From Hydrogenophaga sp. (GTDB lineage: Bacteria; Pseudomonadota; Gammaproteobacteria; Burkholderiales; Burkholderiaceae_C): 64,000 bases of DNA. Of this stretch, positions 26,879 through 34,810 are shown one piece after another. The DNA lies in NCBI RefSeq assembly GCF_030651625.1, contig NZ_JAUSCF010000002.1, positions 62,001 through 126,000 on the forward strand, in the 5' to 3' direction. The notes beneath the pieces were generated by a model that was given only the letters and a program-made list of their open reading frames with translations, made no database searches and had not been told where the DNA came from. The stretch's first letter is position 1, and each line of letters starts with the position of its first letter. The translations under genes and the position numbers were made by a program.

Positions 26879-28159
26879 TCAGCCCCCAGCCACCACCGTC
26901 TGAACCACAACCCGGTCATCCCCCAGCACGATCAGCGCGAACAGCAATTCATCGAGGCTGTTGGCCTGAGAGGTTTTGCGGGCCAGCAGCGGTGTGGCGT
27001 TGGGATCGAGCACCACGAAATCGGCTTCGCAGCCGGGCTGCAGGTTGCCCACCACACCCTCGAGCCCCAGCGCCCGCGCAGCGCCTGCGGTGTGCTGCCA
27101 CCACAGCTGCCCGGGGGACAGGCTCAGGCCGGGTTTGGTCTGGTTTTCGCGGCCCACGTAATAGGCGGCCAGCATGGTGTGGAAGGGCGAGAAGCTGGTG
27201 CCACCGCCCACGTCGCTGGCCAGGCCGTAGCGCATGCCGGCGGCGTCGGCCGCGAGGTAGTCGAAAAAACCGCTGCCCAGGAAGAGGTTACTGGTGGGGC
27301 TCACGGCGGCCACGGCGCCGGTGCGGGCCATCTGGGCACGGTCTTCTGCGTCCAGATGGATGCAGTGGGCGTACACCGCGCGCTGACGCAGCAGTCCGAA
27401 GTCGCCGTACACACCGAGGTAGCTGCGCGACTGCGGGAACAGTTCGTTGGCCCATCGCACCTCGTCGAGGTTTTCAGCCACATGCGACTGGATCCACACA
27501 TCGGCGTATTTCGCGGCCAGCGCGCCAGCGCCGCGCAGCTGTTCGGGCGTGCTGGTGGGCGCAAAGCGCGGGGTGATTGCGTAACCCAGCCGGTCCACGC
27601 CATGCCAGCGCCGGATGAGCGCCTCGGTGTCGATCAGGCTTTGCTCGGTCTCGTCCCGCACACCATCAGGGCTGTGGCGATCCTGCAGGACCTTGCCGGT
27701 AATGAATCGCAGACCACGCGATCGGGCCTCATCGAATGCGGCGTTCACCGATGCCACGTGGGACGTGGCGAAAGTGAGCGCAGTGGTCACGCCTTGCCGG
27801 AGCAGTTCATCGAAAAAAATGACTGCGACCTCGCTGGCGTAAGCCGGTTCGTGAAAGCGAGATTCGTGTGGATAGGTGTAGTCCTCCAGCCAGGGCAGCA
27901 GACCTGCAGCGGGCGCGCCAATCACGTCGGTCTGTGGGTAATGCACATGCATGTCCACAAAACCCGGCGCGATGATGCGGCCGCGAAGATCCTGCACCGC
28001 CAGACCAGGAAACCGCGGCGCCAGGGATCCGTGGTCGCCCACGGCCAGCACCATGCTCACGCCTGTGCCGGACGGACCGACCACCAGAAGGCCGTCCACA
28101 TCGAAGACCGGAATGGCGTCGTCGGTGAATCGCAGGATGGAAGCGCGAAAGCCTTGCAT
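26879..28159 (-). CDS. guaD: Guanine deaminase
   Basis: A 426-residue amidohydrolase-superfamily enzyme converting guanine to xanthine and ammonia. Zinc-site motifs: APGFVDMHVHYPQ, ESRFHEPAYASEVA, WIQSHVAENLDE, AHCIHLDAED, SNLFLGSG and YGLASDVGGG. The start is taken at ATG 28159 (MQGFRASILRF), which matches usual guanine deaminase N-termini; an in-frame ATG at 28249 would add 30 unlike residues. Its product xanthine is the substrate for XdhAB encoded further along, placing it in purine-base catabolism. It lies downstream of a BMP-family binding-protein gene on the same strand. Confidence 0.93.
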   Translation of the reverse strand: MQGFRASILRFTDDAIPVFDVDGLLVVGPSGTGVSMVLAVGDHGSLAPRFPGLAVQDLRGRIIAPGFVDMHVHYPQTDVIGAPAAGLLPWLEDYTYPHESRFHEPAYASEVAVIFFDELLRQGVTTALTFATSHVASVNAAFDEARSRGLRFITGKVLQDRHSPDGVRDETEQSLIDTEALIRRWHGVDRLGYAITPRFAPTSTPEQLRGAGALAAKYADVWIQSHVAENLDEVRWANELFPQSRSYLGVYGDFGLLRQRAVYAHCIHLDAEDRAQMARTGAVAAVSPTSNLFLGSGFFDYLAADAAGMRYGLASDVGGGTSFSPFHTMLAAYYVGRENQTKPGLSLSPGQLWWQHTAGAARALGLEGVVGNLQPGCEADFVVLDPNATPLLARKTSQANSLDELLFALIVLGDDRVVVQTVVAGG

Positions 28160-28297
28160 GGGTGGTGAACAGGATCGGTTGGCGGGGCGGTTACCGGCCA
28201 GCGGAGGATCAAAAGTGCCAAGCTTAACTGGCCGAGAGCGGTCAGTCATGCAGGAACTTGCATGGGTCAGATGGCATGCGCACCGGCCCGCAACGGT

Positions 28298-29398
28298 TCA
28301 GCGCGCCAGCTTGCCCACCACACCTTCGACCAGCCAGTTCATGTTCAGGATCTCGGCATCGCTGAGCACGGTGTTCTCGGGTATGGCGATACGGCCTTCG
28401 TTGTCCCTGATGGCGACCTTGGCTGCAAACGGGTGCAGCTTGCCAGCGGCCATGTCGGCCTGGCGGGCCGTCACTTCGTCGCGCACCTCCAGCGGCACCT
28501 TGCTGCCGAAGCCGCTCACGCGGATCATGCCCTCCTTCACGCCACCCCACACGCTGCCGCTCTGCCAGGTGCCATCCAGCACCGCCTTCACCCGCGCGGT
28601 GTAGTAGTCCGACCAGATATGGGTGATTGCAGCAATCTGGGCATCCGGTGCCACCCTGCGCATGTCGGAGTGATAGGCCACGGCCAGCCGGCCACGGTCC
28701 TGTGCCGCCGCCATGACCGCAGTCGAGCCGGTGTGGAAGGCCAGCACCTCTGCGCCCTGGTTCATCAGCGACATGGCCGCATCACGTTCGCGCGGCGGGT
28801 TGAACCATTCGCCCAGGAACACCACACGCAACTGCGCCTTGGGGTTGACCGAGCGCATGCCCAAGGTGAAAGCGTTGATGCCCTGAATCACTTCCGGAAT
28901 GGGAAAACCCGCGACATAGCCGGCCTGCGTGGCCAGGCGACCTGCCGCCACACCGGCGAGGTAGCGGCCTTCGTAGTAGCGTGCGTTGGCCGTGGCCACG
29001 TTGCGCGCGGTCTTGTAGCCGGTGATGGATTCGAATTTCACGTCCGGGAAATCGCGCGCCACCTTCAAGGTGGGCTCCATGTAGCCGAAGCTGGGCGTGA
29101 AGATGATGTTGTGGCCCTCTTGCGCCAGGTCGCGAATCACGCGTTCGGCGTCGGCACCTTCGGGCACGTTCTCCACATAGCGTGTCTGCACCTGGTCGCC
29201 CAGCGCGGCCTGCACGGCCAGGCGGCCCTGCTCGTGTTGACGCACCCAGCCAGCGTCGGTCAGCGGTGCCACATAGACGAACGCCACTTTCAAGGGCTTG
29301 TCTGCTGGCTTGGGCGCCTGGGCGTGGCTGGAAATGGGAATGAAAAAACTGGCGGCCGCCAGGACGCAGGCGCGCCGGGCCACGAGGTTTTTGTACAT
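28298..29398 (-). CDS. BMP-family ABC transporter substrate-binding protein (no permease of its own)
   Basis: A 366-residue periplasmic binding protein with a Sec-type signal (VLAAASFFIPISSHAQA) but no lipobox cysteine. Family motifs: VAFVYVAPLTDAGW, VPEGADAERVIRDLAQ, FGYMEPTLKVARDFPDVKFE and TGYKTARN. BMP proteins bind nucleosides or purines for CUT2-like ABC importers. It has no adjacent ATPase or permease; it lies between guaD and an adenine-deaminase-type gene, and resembles the lipoprotein at 32679-33827, so it may feed the transporter at 33.9-37.5 kb. Confidence 0.9.
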   Translation of the reverse strand: MYKNLVARRACVLAAASFFIPISSHAQAPKPADKPLKVAFVYVAPLTDAGWVRQHEQGRLAVQAALGDQVQTRYVENVPEGADAERVIRDLAQEGHNIIFTPSFGYMEPTLKVARDFPDVKFESITGYKTARNVATANARYYEGRYLAGVAAGRLATQAGYVAGFPIPEVIQGINAFTLGMRSVNPKAQLRVVFLGEWFNPPRERDAAMSLMNQGAEVLAFHTGSTAVMAAAQDRGRLAVAYHSDMRRVAPDAQIAAITHIWSDYYTARVKAVLDGTWQSGSVWGGVKEGMIRVSGFGSKVPLEVRDEVTARQADMAAGKLHPFAAKVAIRDNEGRIAIPENTVLSDAEILNMNWLVEGVVGKLAR

Positions 29399-29427
29399 GG
29401 TGTTCCTCTACATGGCTTCCGTGAATG

Positions 29428-29459
29428 AAAACGCGAGCCGGGGAAGCACCGGCTCGCGT
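29428..29459 (-). terminator. Intrinsic terminator after the adenine deaminase gene
   Basis: A perfect 11-bp stem, ACGCGAGCCGG at 29431-29441 opposite CCGGCTCGCGT at 29449-29459, has a 7-base loop. On the minus strand the stem is followed by TTTTCATT, giving a short U-tract. It separates the adenine deaminase gene from the BMP-protein gene that follows on the same strand. Confidence 0.75.
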
Positions 29460-29512
29460 GTGGTCGATTTTAGTCGATCAACCCGATGTGGCCCTGCCTG
29501 TCGGCGATCTGC

Positions 29513-30523
29513 CTACGCAGCAGCCACCGCCCGATCCAGCGCGGCCATGAGTTCGGCGCGGCGCGGCTCGCTGACAAAGCTGGCTTCGAAGCTGTTGCGC
29601 GCGAGGGCGATCACGTCGTCGGCCGACAGGTTCAGCGCCTGCACGGTCTGCGTGAAGTTGGCATTCATGTAGCCGCCAAAGTAGGCCGGGTCGTCCGAAT
29701 TCACCGTGGCGCACAGCCCGGAATCGAGCAGGCGCTTCATAGGGTGCTGCTTGAGGTCATTCACCACACACAGCTTGAGGTTGGACAGCGGGCACACGGT
29801 GAGCGGCACCCGGCGGCGCGCCAGCTCGGCCACCAGGGCCGGGTCTTCCAGGCAGCGCACGCCGTGGTCGATACGTTCCACCTGCAGATCGTTCAGCGCT
29901 TCCCAGATGTAGGCCGGCGGACCCTCTTCGCCCGCGTGCGCCACCAGGCGCAGCCCCAGCTCGCGGCAACGCGCAAACACGCGCGAGAACTTGGACGGCG
30001 GGTGGCCCACTTCGCTGGAATCGAGCCCCACGCCAATGAAGTGTTCGCGGTAGGGCAGCGCGGCTTCCAGGGTGGCCATGGCGTCTTCTTCGCTCAAGTG
30101 GCGCAGGAAGCACAGGATCAATGAAGCGCTGATGCCCAACCGAGTTTGCGCATCGGCGCAGGCACGCGACAGACCCTGAATCACGGTGGCCATGGACACG
30201 CCGCGTGCGGTGTGGGTCTGCGGGTCGAAGAACAGTTCGGCGTGCACCACGTGGTCGGCCTGGGCGCGTTTGAAATACGCCCAGGCCATGTCGTAGAAGT
30301 CCGCTTCCTGCAGCAACACACTGGCACCCGCGTAGTAGATGTCCAGGAAGCTTTGCAGGTCGGTGAAGGCGTAGGCGGCACGCAGGGTTTCCACATCGGC
30401 GTACGGCAGTGGCACGCCATTGCGTTCGGCCAGCGCAAAAATCAGCTCGGGCTCCAGTGAGCCTTCAATGTGGATGTGCAGTTCGGCCTTGGGAAGGCTG
30501 CGGGCGAGTTCGATGGCGTTCAT
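29513..30523 (-). CDS. Adenine deaminase (Add-like, Pa0148 type); alternatively adenosine deaminase
   Basis: A 336-residue amidohydrolase. Motifs: the metal site HIHIEGSLE, FFDPQTHTARG, GLDSSEVGHPPSKF, HAGEEGPP, RIDHGVR, CPLSN and SDDPAYFGGY. The SSEVGHPPSKF and GEEGPP stretches match the adenine-deaminase branch of the adenosine deaminase family (Pa0148 of Pseudomonas, yeast Aah1), so I favour adenine to hypoxanthine. This fits its place beside guaD and xdhAB. The start ATG at 30523 gives MNAIELARSLPKAELH; upstream in-frame codons are unsupported. Confidence 0.85.
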   Translation of the reverse strand: MNAIELARSLPKAELHIHIEGSLEPELIFALAERNGVPLPYADVETLRAAYAFTDLQSFLDIYYAGASVLLQEADFYDMAWAYFKRAQADHVVHAELFFDPQTHTARGVSMATVIQGLSRACADAQTRLGISASLILCFLRHLSEEDAMATLEAALPYREHFIGVGLDSSEVGHPPSKFSRVFARCRELGLRLVAHAGEEGPPAYIWEALNDLQVERIDHGVRCLEDPALVAELARRRVPLTVCPLSNLKLCVVNDLKQHPMKRLLDSGLCATVNSDDPAYFGGYMNANFTQTVQALNLSADDVIALARNSFEASFVSEPRRAELMAALDRAVAAA

Positions 30524-30612
30524 GGGGCAGCGATGTTTGCATTCGTGGATGGTTTGCATGATACGGCGCACCCCGCCAGTGACCGGTTTCCGATACAGCA
30601 TTTGCCTCTAAA

Positions 30613-30628
30613 CATACCAAACGGTATG
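30613..30628. promoter_or_regulatory. Inverted repeat upstream of the TetR gene, likely its operator
   Basis: CATACC at 30613-30618 and GGTATG at 30623-30628 form a perfect 6-bp inverted repeat with a 4-base spacer. An overlapping GTATGC follows directly. It lies in the 141-base divergent region between the deaminase and TetR-type genes, 36 bases before the TetR ATG, as expected for an autoregulatory TetR operator. Confidence 0.6.
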
Positions 30629-30664
30629 GTATGCTTGGCACTCATTGACTCCTCAAGCGCCCCC

Positions 30665-31213
30665 ATGCAACTGAGCCGCACCGACTGGCTGGAACAAGGC
30701 CTGCAATTGCTGAGCACCGACGGTCCCCAGCATCTGAAAATTGACACCCTGTGCAAGGCGCTGGGCGTCACCAAAGGATCCTTCTATCACCACTTCAAGC
30801 ACCAGGCCGCCTATGTCAGCGCCCTCCTCGAACACTGGAAAGCGACCTACACACAGCAGCTCATCCAGGCGGTGGCGGGCATCGATGACCCCCATGTTCG
30901 CAGCCAGCGACTGAGCGAACTGGTCTACCGCAAGGACATGCGTCCCGAAGTCGCCATGCGCGCCTGGGCCAACAGCCACCCGGAAGTGGCTGTCACCGTT
31001 CGCGAGGTGGACGCGCAGCGCATCGAATACCTGGTGGAGATGTCCCAGCGCATGGGTGTCCGCCACGAACAGGCCGTGCTGCTGGCCAAGATGGCTTACG
31101 CACAGCTCGTCGGCATGCAGCACCTGCAGGCCTTCATTTCACCGGCAGATGCCGTCAGGATGGACCATGCGCTGCACGCCATGGCCTTCGCCTCCGTGGG
31201 GATCTCTTCATGA
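30665..31213 (+). CDS. TetR/AcrR-family transcriptional regulator
   Basis: A 182-residue regulator. The N-terminal helix-turn-helix reads WLEQGLQLLSTDGPQHLKIDTLCKALGVTKGSFYHHFKHQ, a textbook TetR DNA-binding domain; the rest is a helical ligand domain. The ATG at 30665 gives the expected short N-terminus and follows a CATACC/GGTATG inverted repeat. Its stop overlaps the ATG of the next gene (ATGA), so the two are translationally coupled. The probable target is its own operon; control of the divergent deaminase is possible. Confidence 0.88.
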   Translation: MQLSRTDWLEQGLQLLSTDGPQHLKIDTLCKALGVTKGSFYHHFKHQAAYVSALLEHWKATYTQQLIQAVAGIDDPHVRSQRLSELVYRKDMRPEVAMRAWANSHPEVAVTVREVDAQRIEYLVEMSQRMGVRHEQAVLLAKMAYAQLVGMQHLQAFISPADAVRMDHALHAMAFASVGISS

Positions 31214-31611
31214 ATGCGTGGACCCTGGCCGCCGGGCTGGACTTTCTCGCCGCCGCTTTGCATGTCGGCATCGTGTTAGGTGGGCCTGCCTGGTACCGAT
31301 TCTTTGGCGCGGGTGAGCGCATGGCACGCATGGCCGAACGTCGCCACCCTTGGCCCACCGTGGTCACGCTGGCCATCGCCAGCGGACTGTGCGTGTTTGG
31401 TGCCTACGCCATGACGGCAGGCGGTCACTTTCCCGCCCTGCCTCTGGCCCGTGAAGCGCTCATGGCGATCACCGCCATCTATGCACTGAGAGCCGTCGTG
31501 CCGTTGCTGCTCGCGCCGCTGATGGCGTCCATGCGAACTCGCTTCATGATTGTGTCTTCACTGATCTGTGGGGTCTACGCACTTGCCCACGGCATGGCCT
31601 GGAGCGCTTGA
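31210..31611 (+). CDS. Small four-helix membrane protein
   Basis: A 133-residue protein with four predicted membrane helices (about residues 5-27, 45-68, 78-100 and 108-130), sharing the general pattern ALHVGIVLGGPAWYRFFGAG of small uncharacterised integral membrane proteins. Its start overlaps the TetR stop by four bases, so it is co-expressed with the regulator and is the likely effector of that two-gene operon. No catalytic residues are evident; a transport or stress role would be a guess. It ends 4 bases from the convergent Rieske gene. Confidence 0.82.
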   Translation: MNAWTLAAGLDFLAAALHVGIVLGGPAWYRFFGAGERMARMAERRHPWPTVVTLAIASGLCVFGAYAMTAGGHFPALPLAREALMAITAIYALRAVVPLLLAPLMASMRTRFMIVSSLICGVYALAHGMAWSA

Positions 31612-31615
31612 ACCC

Positions 31616-32569
31616 TCAGCAAACCCCGTACGCGATACCAGCCTTCTGAAGGTAACGCCGGTACGCCGCGCTGAGCCTGTCGGCCGCGCACATCACCTCA
31701 CCACCGTTGACCGGCAATCTGCGCGGTTGCTGCGATTCAAGAATGGGTTGGTCTTGCGAAAAGATCTCGACCTGGAAATCACGCAATGTGTCGTCACTGG
31801 AAGTCTCGTCGGAGGTGTACTGGGCAAACCACAGGCGACAACTCTCTTCGCTGGTGGGGCAGGCCCAGATCACGTAGCTGTCTTCGGGTCCGCCCGCGTC
31901 GGCGCGCTTGCTGAGCAGTGCGCTGTAGGGGCTGAGCACCTCGTAGCGGTAGGTCACCCAGCCGCCTTCCGCCGCACTGGCGGTGGCACGCGGCTGCCAG
32001 GTCTTGTACTGCTCGATGACGGGGCGCCCGTCGGCCGTATGGGTCACGTCGTAGTGAGGCACTTCCGGATGCCCTGCCTCACCCAGCCAGCCGCGATGCA
32101 CATAGGCAAAGTGGGCCGTGTCCAGAAAGTTTTCAACCGCTCGGGGCGCGCTGGTGGCCACGTCGAACGGGCCATAGATCAAACGGCGCGTCGGCAGACC
32201 CGCCAGCGCAGGAGGATCGAACTGCGCGCCACCCATGTTGGCCCACAGCAAGCCGTGCGCTTCACGCAGTTCGTGTCGGCAGGCCTTGTGTGTGGCCGGC
32301 GGCACAAACCCTGGCAAGGCAGGAATGCTGGCGCATTGCCCGGTGCCATCAAAGCGCCAGCCGTGGTACGCGCATTGCAGCTGCCCGCCCTGCACCGATC
32401 CCAGCGAGAGCTTCGCGCCCCGGTGCGGACAGCGGTCGGTCATGAGCACGGCCTGCCCTGCGCCATCGCGCCAGAGCACCAGCGACTCGTCAAACAGCTG
32501 CACGGCCAGCGGTTCGGTAGCCAGTTCGCTCTCGGTGGCCACCGGCCACCACCATGTCTTTTCGTGCAT
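31616..32569 (-). CDS. Rieske-type oxygenase alpha subunit
   Basis: A 317-residue ring-hydroxylating-oxygenase-type protein. Rieske ligands are C47-P-H49 and C66-A-Y-H69; the mononuclear iron region is NFLDTAHFAYVH, supplying H154 and H159. Length is short for the family. The ATG at 32569 has GGAG upstream; an in-frame TTG lies five codons earlier. No ferredoxin or reductase gene is nearby, so electrons must come from elsewhere. Its place in a purine cluster recalls Rieske enzymes acting on xanthine or methylxanthines (HpxD, NdmA types), but that is speculation. Confidence 0.85.
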   Translation of the reverse strand: MHEKTWWWPVATESELATEPLAVQLFDESLVLWRDGAGQAVLMTDRCPHRGAKLSLGSVQGGQLQCAYHGWRFDGTGQCASIPALPGFVPPATHKACRHELREAHGLLWANMGGAQFDPPALAGLPTRRLIYGPFDVATSAPRAVENFLDTAHFAYVHRGWLGEAGHPEVPHYDVTHTADGRPVIEQYKTWQPRATASAAEGGWVTYRYEVLSPYSALLSKRADAGGPEDSYVIWACPTSEESCRLWFAQYTSDETSSDDTLRDFQVEIFSQDQPILESQQPRRLPVNGGEVMCAADRLSAAYRRYLQKAGIAYGVC

Positions 32570-32582
32570 CGTGGGAATCTCC

Positions 32583-32620
32583 AAAAAAAAGCCACCCAGC
32601 CGGTGAACCGGTCGGGTGGC
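32583..32620 (-). terminator. Strong intrinsic terminator between BMP lipoprotein and Rieske genes
   Basis: On the minus strand GCCACCC pairs with GGGTGGC (32591-32597 with 32614-32620), with an inner CCGG/CCGG extension and TTCA loop, followed by eight T residues (32590-32583). The T-run is immediately followed by the GGAG Shine-Dalgarno of the Rieske gene, so the terminator and the ribosome site are adjacent. Confidence 0.88.
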
Positions 32621-32678
32621 CGTGCCTGGGCCCGAAATGTCGTTCGGACCGGCCCTGTGAGCCAGTGGGAAAGCGCGT

Positions 32679-33827
32679 TCAGTTGCCGGCGGGCACGCGA
32701 CCTTCCACGCCTTTGACGAAGAAATTCACGCTGTCGCGCCAGGCCTGGTCGCCCACGGCGCCCGCGGCCAGCACTTCCTTGCCGGTGTTGTCCATGATCG
32801 GACCGGTGAACACCTCGAAGGTGCCAGCCTTCATGCCGGCCTTGATCTCGTCGATCTTGGCGCGCGTTTCTGCGGGCACGATCTCGGGGATCTTGATCAG
32901 GTCGTTCAGGCCTTCTTTCACGCCCCAGACGGTGCGCTTGGTTTCCCAGGTACCGGCCTTGAGTTCATCAATGGTCTGGATGTAGTACGGCGCCCAGTTG
33001 ACGACCGCCGAACCCAGGTGTGCATTGGGTGCGAAAGCGCTCATGTCGCTGTCCCAGCCAAAGGCGAATTTGCCGTTGCGCTCGGCGGTCTGCAGCACGG
33101 CGGTGGAATCGGTGTTCTGCAGCAGCACGTCGGCACCCTGGTTGATCAGGCTTTGTGCGGCTTCGGTTTCCTTGGGTGGATCGAACCAGGTGTTCACCCA
33201 CACCACGCGCAGCTTGATCTCAGGATTGACGCTCTGTGCCCCCAGGGTGAAGGCGTTGATGTTGCGCAGCACTTCGGGGATGGGGAAAGAACCCACCAGA
33301 CCCAGGGTGTTGGTCTTGGTCATGGTGCCCGCGATCACGCCGGCCATGTAGGTGTCCTGGTAGAAGCTGGCATCGTAAATGCGCATGTTGGGCGCGGTCT
33401 TGTAGCCGGTGGCGTGTTCGAACTTCACATCGGGAAAATCTGCCGCCACCTTGAGCATGGGTTCCATGTAGCCGAACGAGGTCGCGAAGATGATGTTGTT
33501 GCCCTGCTGGGCCAGATCACGGATCACGCGCTCGGCGTCGGCGCCTTCTGGCACGCTCTCCACAAACGTGGTCTGCAAGCCGTCGCCAAAGTGGGCTTCG
33601 GCTGCCTTGCGGCCTAGGTCGTGAGCGAAGGTCCAGCCGGCCTCTCCGATGGGGCCGACGTACACGAACGCAGCTTTGATCGGCTCGGCCTTGGGTGCCT
33701 CGGCAGCGGCTGGTGCAGCCGCTGGTGCGGCAGCCTCTTCTTTCTTGCCGCAGCCAATCAGCACGGCGCTGGCCAGCGCACTCAGCGCGACCGCCTTCAT
33801 CAGGGAACGTTTGCTCAGGTTGGTCAT
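32679..33827 (-). CDS. BMP-family ABC transporter substrate-binding lipoprotein
   Basis: A 382-residue lipoprotein: signal MKAVALSALASAVLIGC with lipobox cysteine C26, then an Ala/Pro-rich linker to about residue 50. BMP motifs: IKAAFVYVGPIGEAGW, VPEGADAERVIRDLAQQG, FGYMEPMLKVAADFPDVKFE, TGYKTAPN and GSFPIPEVLRNINAFTLGAQ. It is the binding component for the two permeases and ATPase encoded directly upstream on the same strand, and a strong terminator follows. The ligand is likely a purine nucleoside or base, judging by the family and the xdh, guaD and adenine deaminase neighbours. Confidence 0.93.
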   Translation of the reverse strand: MTNLSKRSLMKAVALSALASAVLIGCGKKEEAAAPAAAPAAAEAPKAEPIKAAFVYVGPIGEAGWTFAHDLGRKAAEAHFGDGLQTTFVESVPEGADAERVIRDLAQQGNNIIFATSFGYMEPMLKVAADFPDVKFEHATGYKTAPNMRIYDASFYQDTYMAGVIAGTMTKTNTLGLVGSFPIPEVLRNINAFTLGAQSVNPEIKLRVVWVNTWFDPPKETEAAQSLINQGADVLLQNTDSTAVLQTAERNGKFAFGWDSDMSAFAPNAHLGSAVVNWAPYYIQTIDELKAGTWETKRTVWGVKEGLNDLIKIPEIVPAETRAKIDEIKAGMKAGTFEVFTGPIMDNTGKEVLAAGAVGDQAWRDSVNFFVKGVEGRVPAGN

Positions 33828-33886
33828 GTGAACCTCTTATTGGGGAGAGTGGAGTGAAATCAAAGGGACGGTCGACAGGGAAAAGA

Positions 33887-34810
33887 TTATGCGCCGGGGT
33901 AGAACGGCTTTCCAATGGAAGTGGGCATGTTGATGCGGATCCAGGTGGGGTTGCGGGAGATCAGCACCAGCACCACGATGGTGGCCAGATAGGGCATCAT
34001 GGTCAGGATCTGGCTGGGCACGTTCACGCCGATGCCCTGCAGATGGAATTGCAACATGGTCACCCCGCCAAACAGATACGCACCTAGCAACACCCGTGCC
34101 GGGCGCCAGGTCGCAAACGTGGTCAGCGCCAGGGCGATCCAGCCCTTGCCGGCGATCATGCCTTCAACCCACAGCGGGGTGTACACCGTGGACACATAGG
34201 CGCCCGCCAGTCCGCACAGGGCACCGCCGGCCACCACCGCCATGAGACGGATGCGGCGCACCGGGTAGCCCAGCGCATGGGCAGACGTGGGGTTCTCACC
34301 CACACTGCGCAACACCAGGCCCGCGCGGGTGCGGTAGAGGAACCAGATCAGGCCCAGTACCATCAAAACGCAGGCGTACACCATGGGGTGGTGACGAAAC
34401 AGGGCCGGGCCGAGAAACGGAATGTCGGACAGAAACGGGATGGCGTAGCTGGGCTGTTCGGGCAGATTGGCCCGCACGTAGCTGGAGCCGGCAAAAGCGG
34501 AGAATCCGCCGCCAAACAGGGCCAGCGCCAGCCCTGTGGCGTACTGGTTGGTGTTGAGCCAGATCACCAGAACGCCAAAGATTGCAGCCAGCAACGCACC
34601 CGCAACCATGCCCGCAGCGAACCCAGCCAGGCTGCTGCCGGTGTGCACCACCGCCGCAAACCCGGCCAGCGCCGCACACAACATCATGCCTTCCGTACCC
34701 AGGTTGACGATGCCTGCTTTCTCGTTGATCAACAATCCCAACGACGCCAGCGCCAACACGGTGCCAGCATTGAGCGATGCGGCGATGAGCAATGCGTAGG
34801 CCTCCATCAC
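33887..34810 (-). CDS. ABC transporter permease (BMP-type, second permease)
   Basis: A 307-residue membrane protein with about eight hydrophobic helices. It has NEKAGIVNLGTEGMMLCAALAGFA near the N-terminus, typical of nucleoside/purine BPD_transp_2 permeases, then VRSVGENPTSAHALGYPVRRIR, the cytoplasmic loop that contacts the ATPase, and GMIAGKGWIALALTTFATW. Its start overlaps the stop of the preceding permease by four bases. With the ATPase, the other permease and the lipoprotein it forms a complete importer. Confidence 0.92.
   Translation of the reverse strand: MMEAYALLIAASLNAGTVLALASLGLLINEKAGIVNLGTEGMMLCAALAGFAAVVHTGSSLAGFAAGMVAGALLAAIFGVLVIWLNTNQYATGLALALFGGGFSAFAGSSYVRANLPEQPSYAIPFLSDIPFLGPALFRHHPMVYACVLMVLGLIWFLYRTRAGLVLRSVGENPTSAHALGYPVRRIRLMAVVAGGALCGLAGAYVSTVYTPLWVEGMIAGKGWIALALTTFATWRPARVLLGAYLFGGVTMLQFHLQGIGVNVPSQILTMMPYLATIVVLVLISRNPTWIRINMPTSIGKPFYPGA

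Noticed and set aside
28160..28249. Upstream in-frame start of guanine deaminase at 28249
   Set aside because: The extra 30 residues do not resemble the family N-terminus; no Shine-Dalgarno supports it.
28160..28297. Possible purine or xanthine riboswitch in the leader of guaD or the other purine genes
   Set aside because: No conserved riboswitch core could be recognised by eye in this gap or in 33828-33886.
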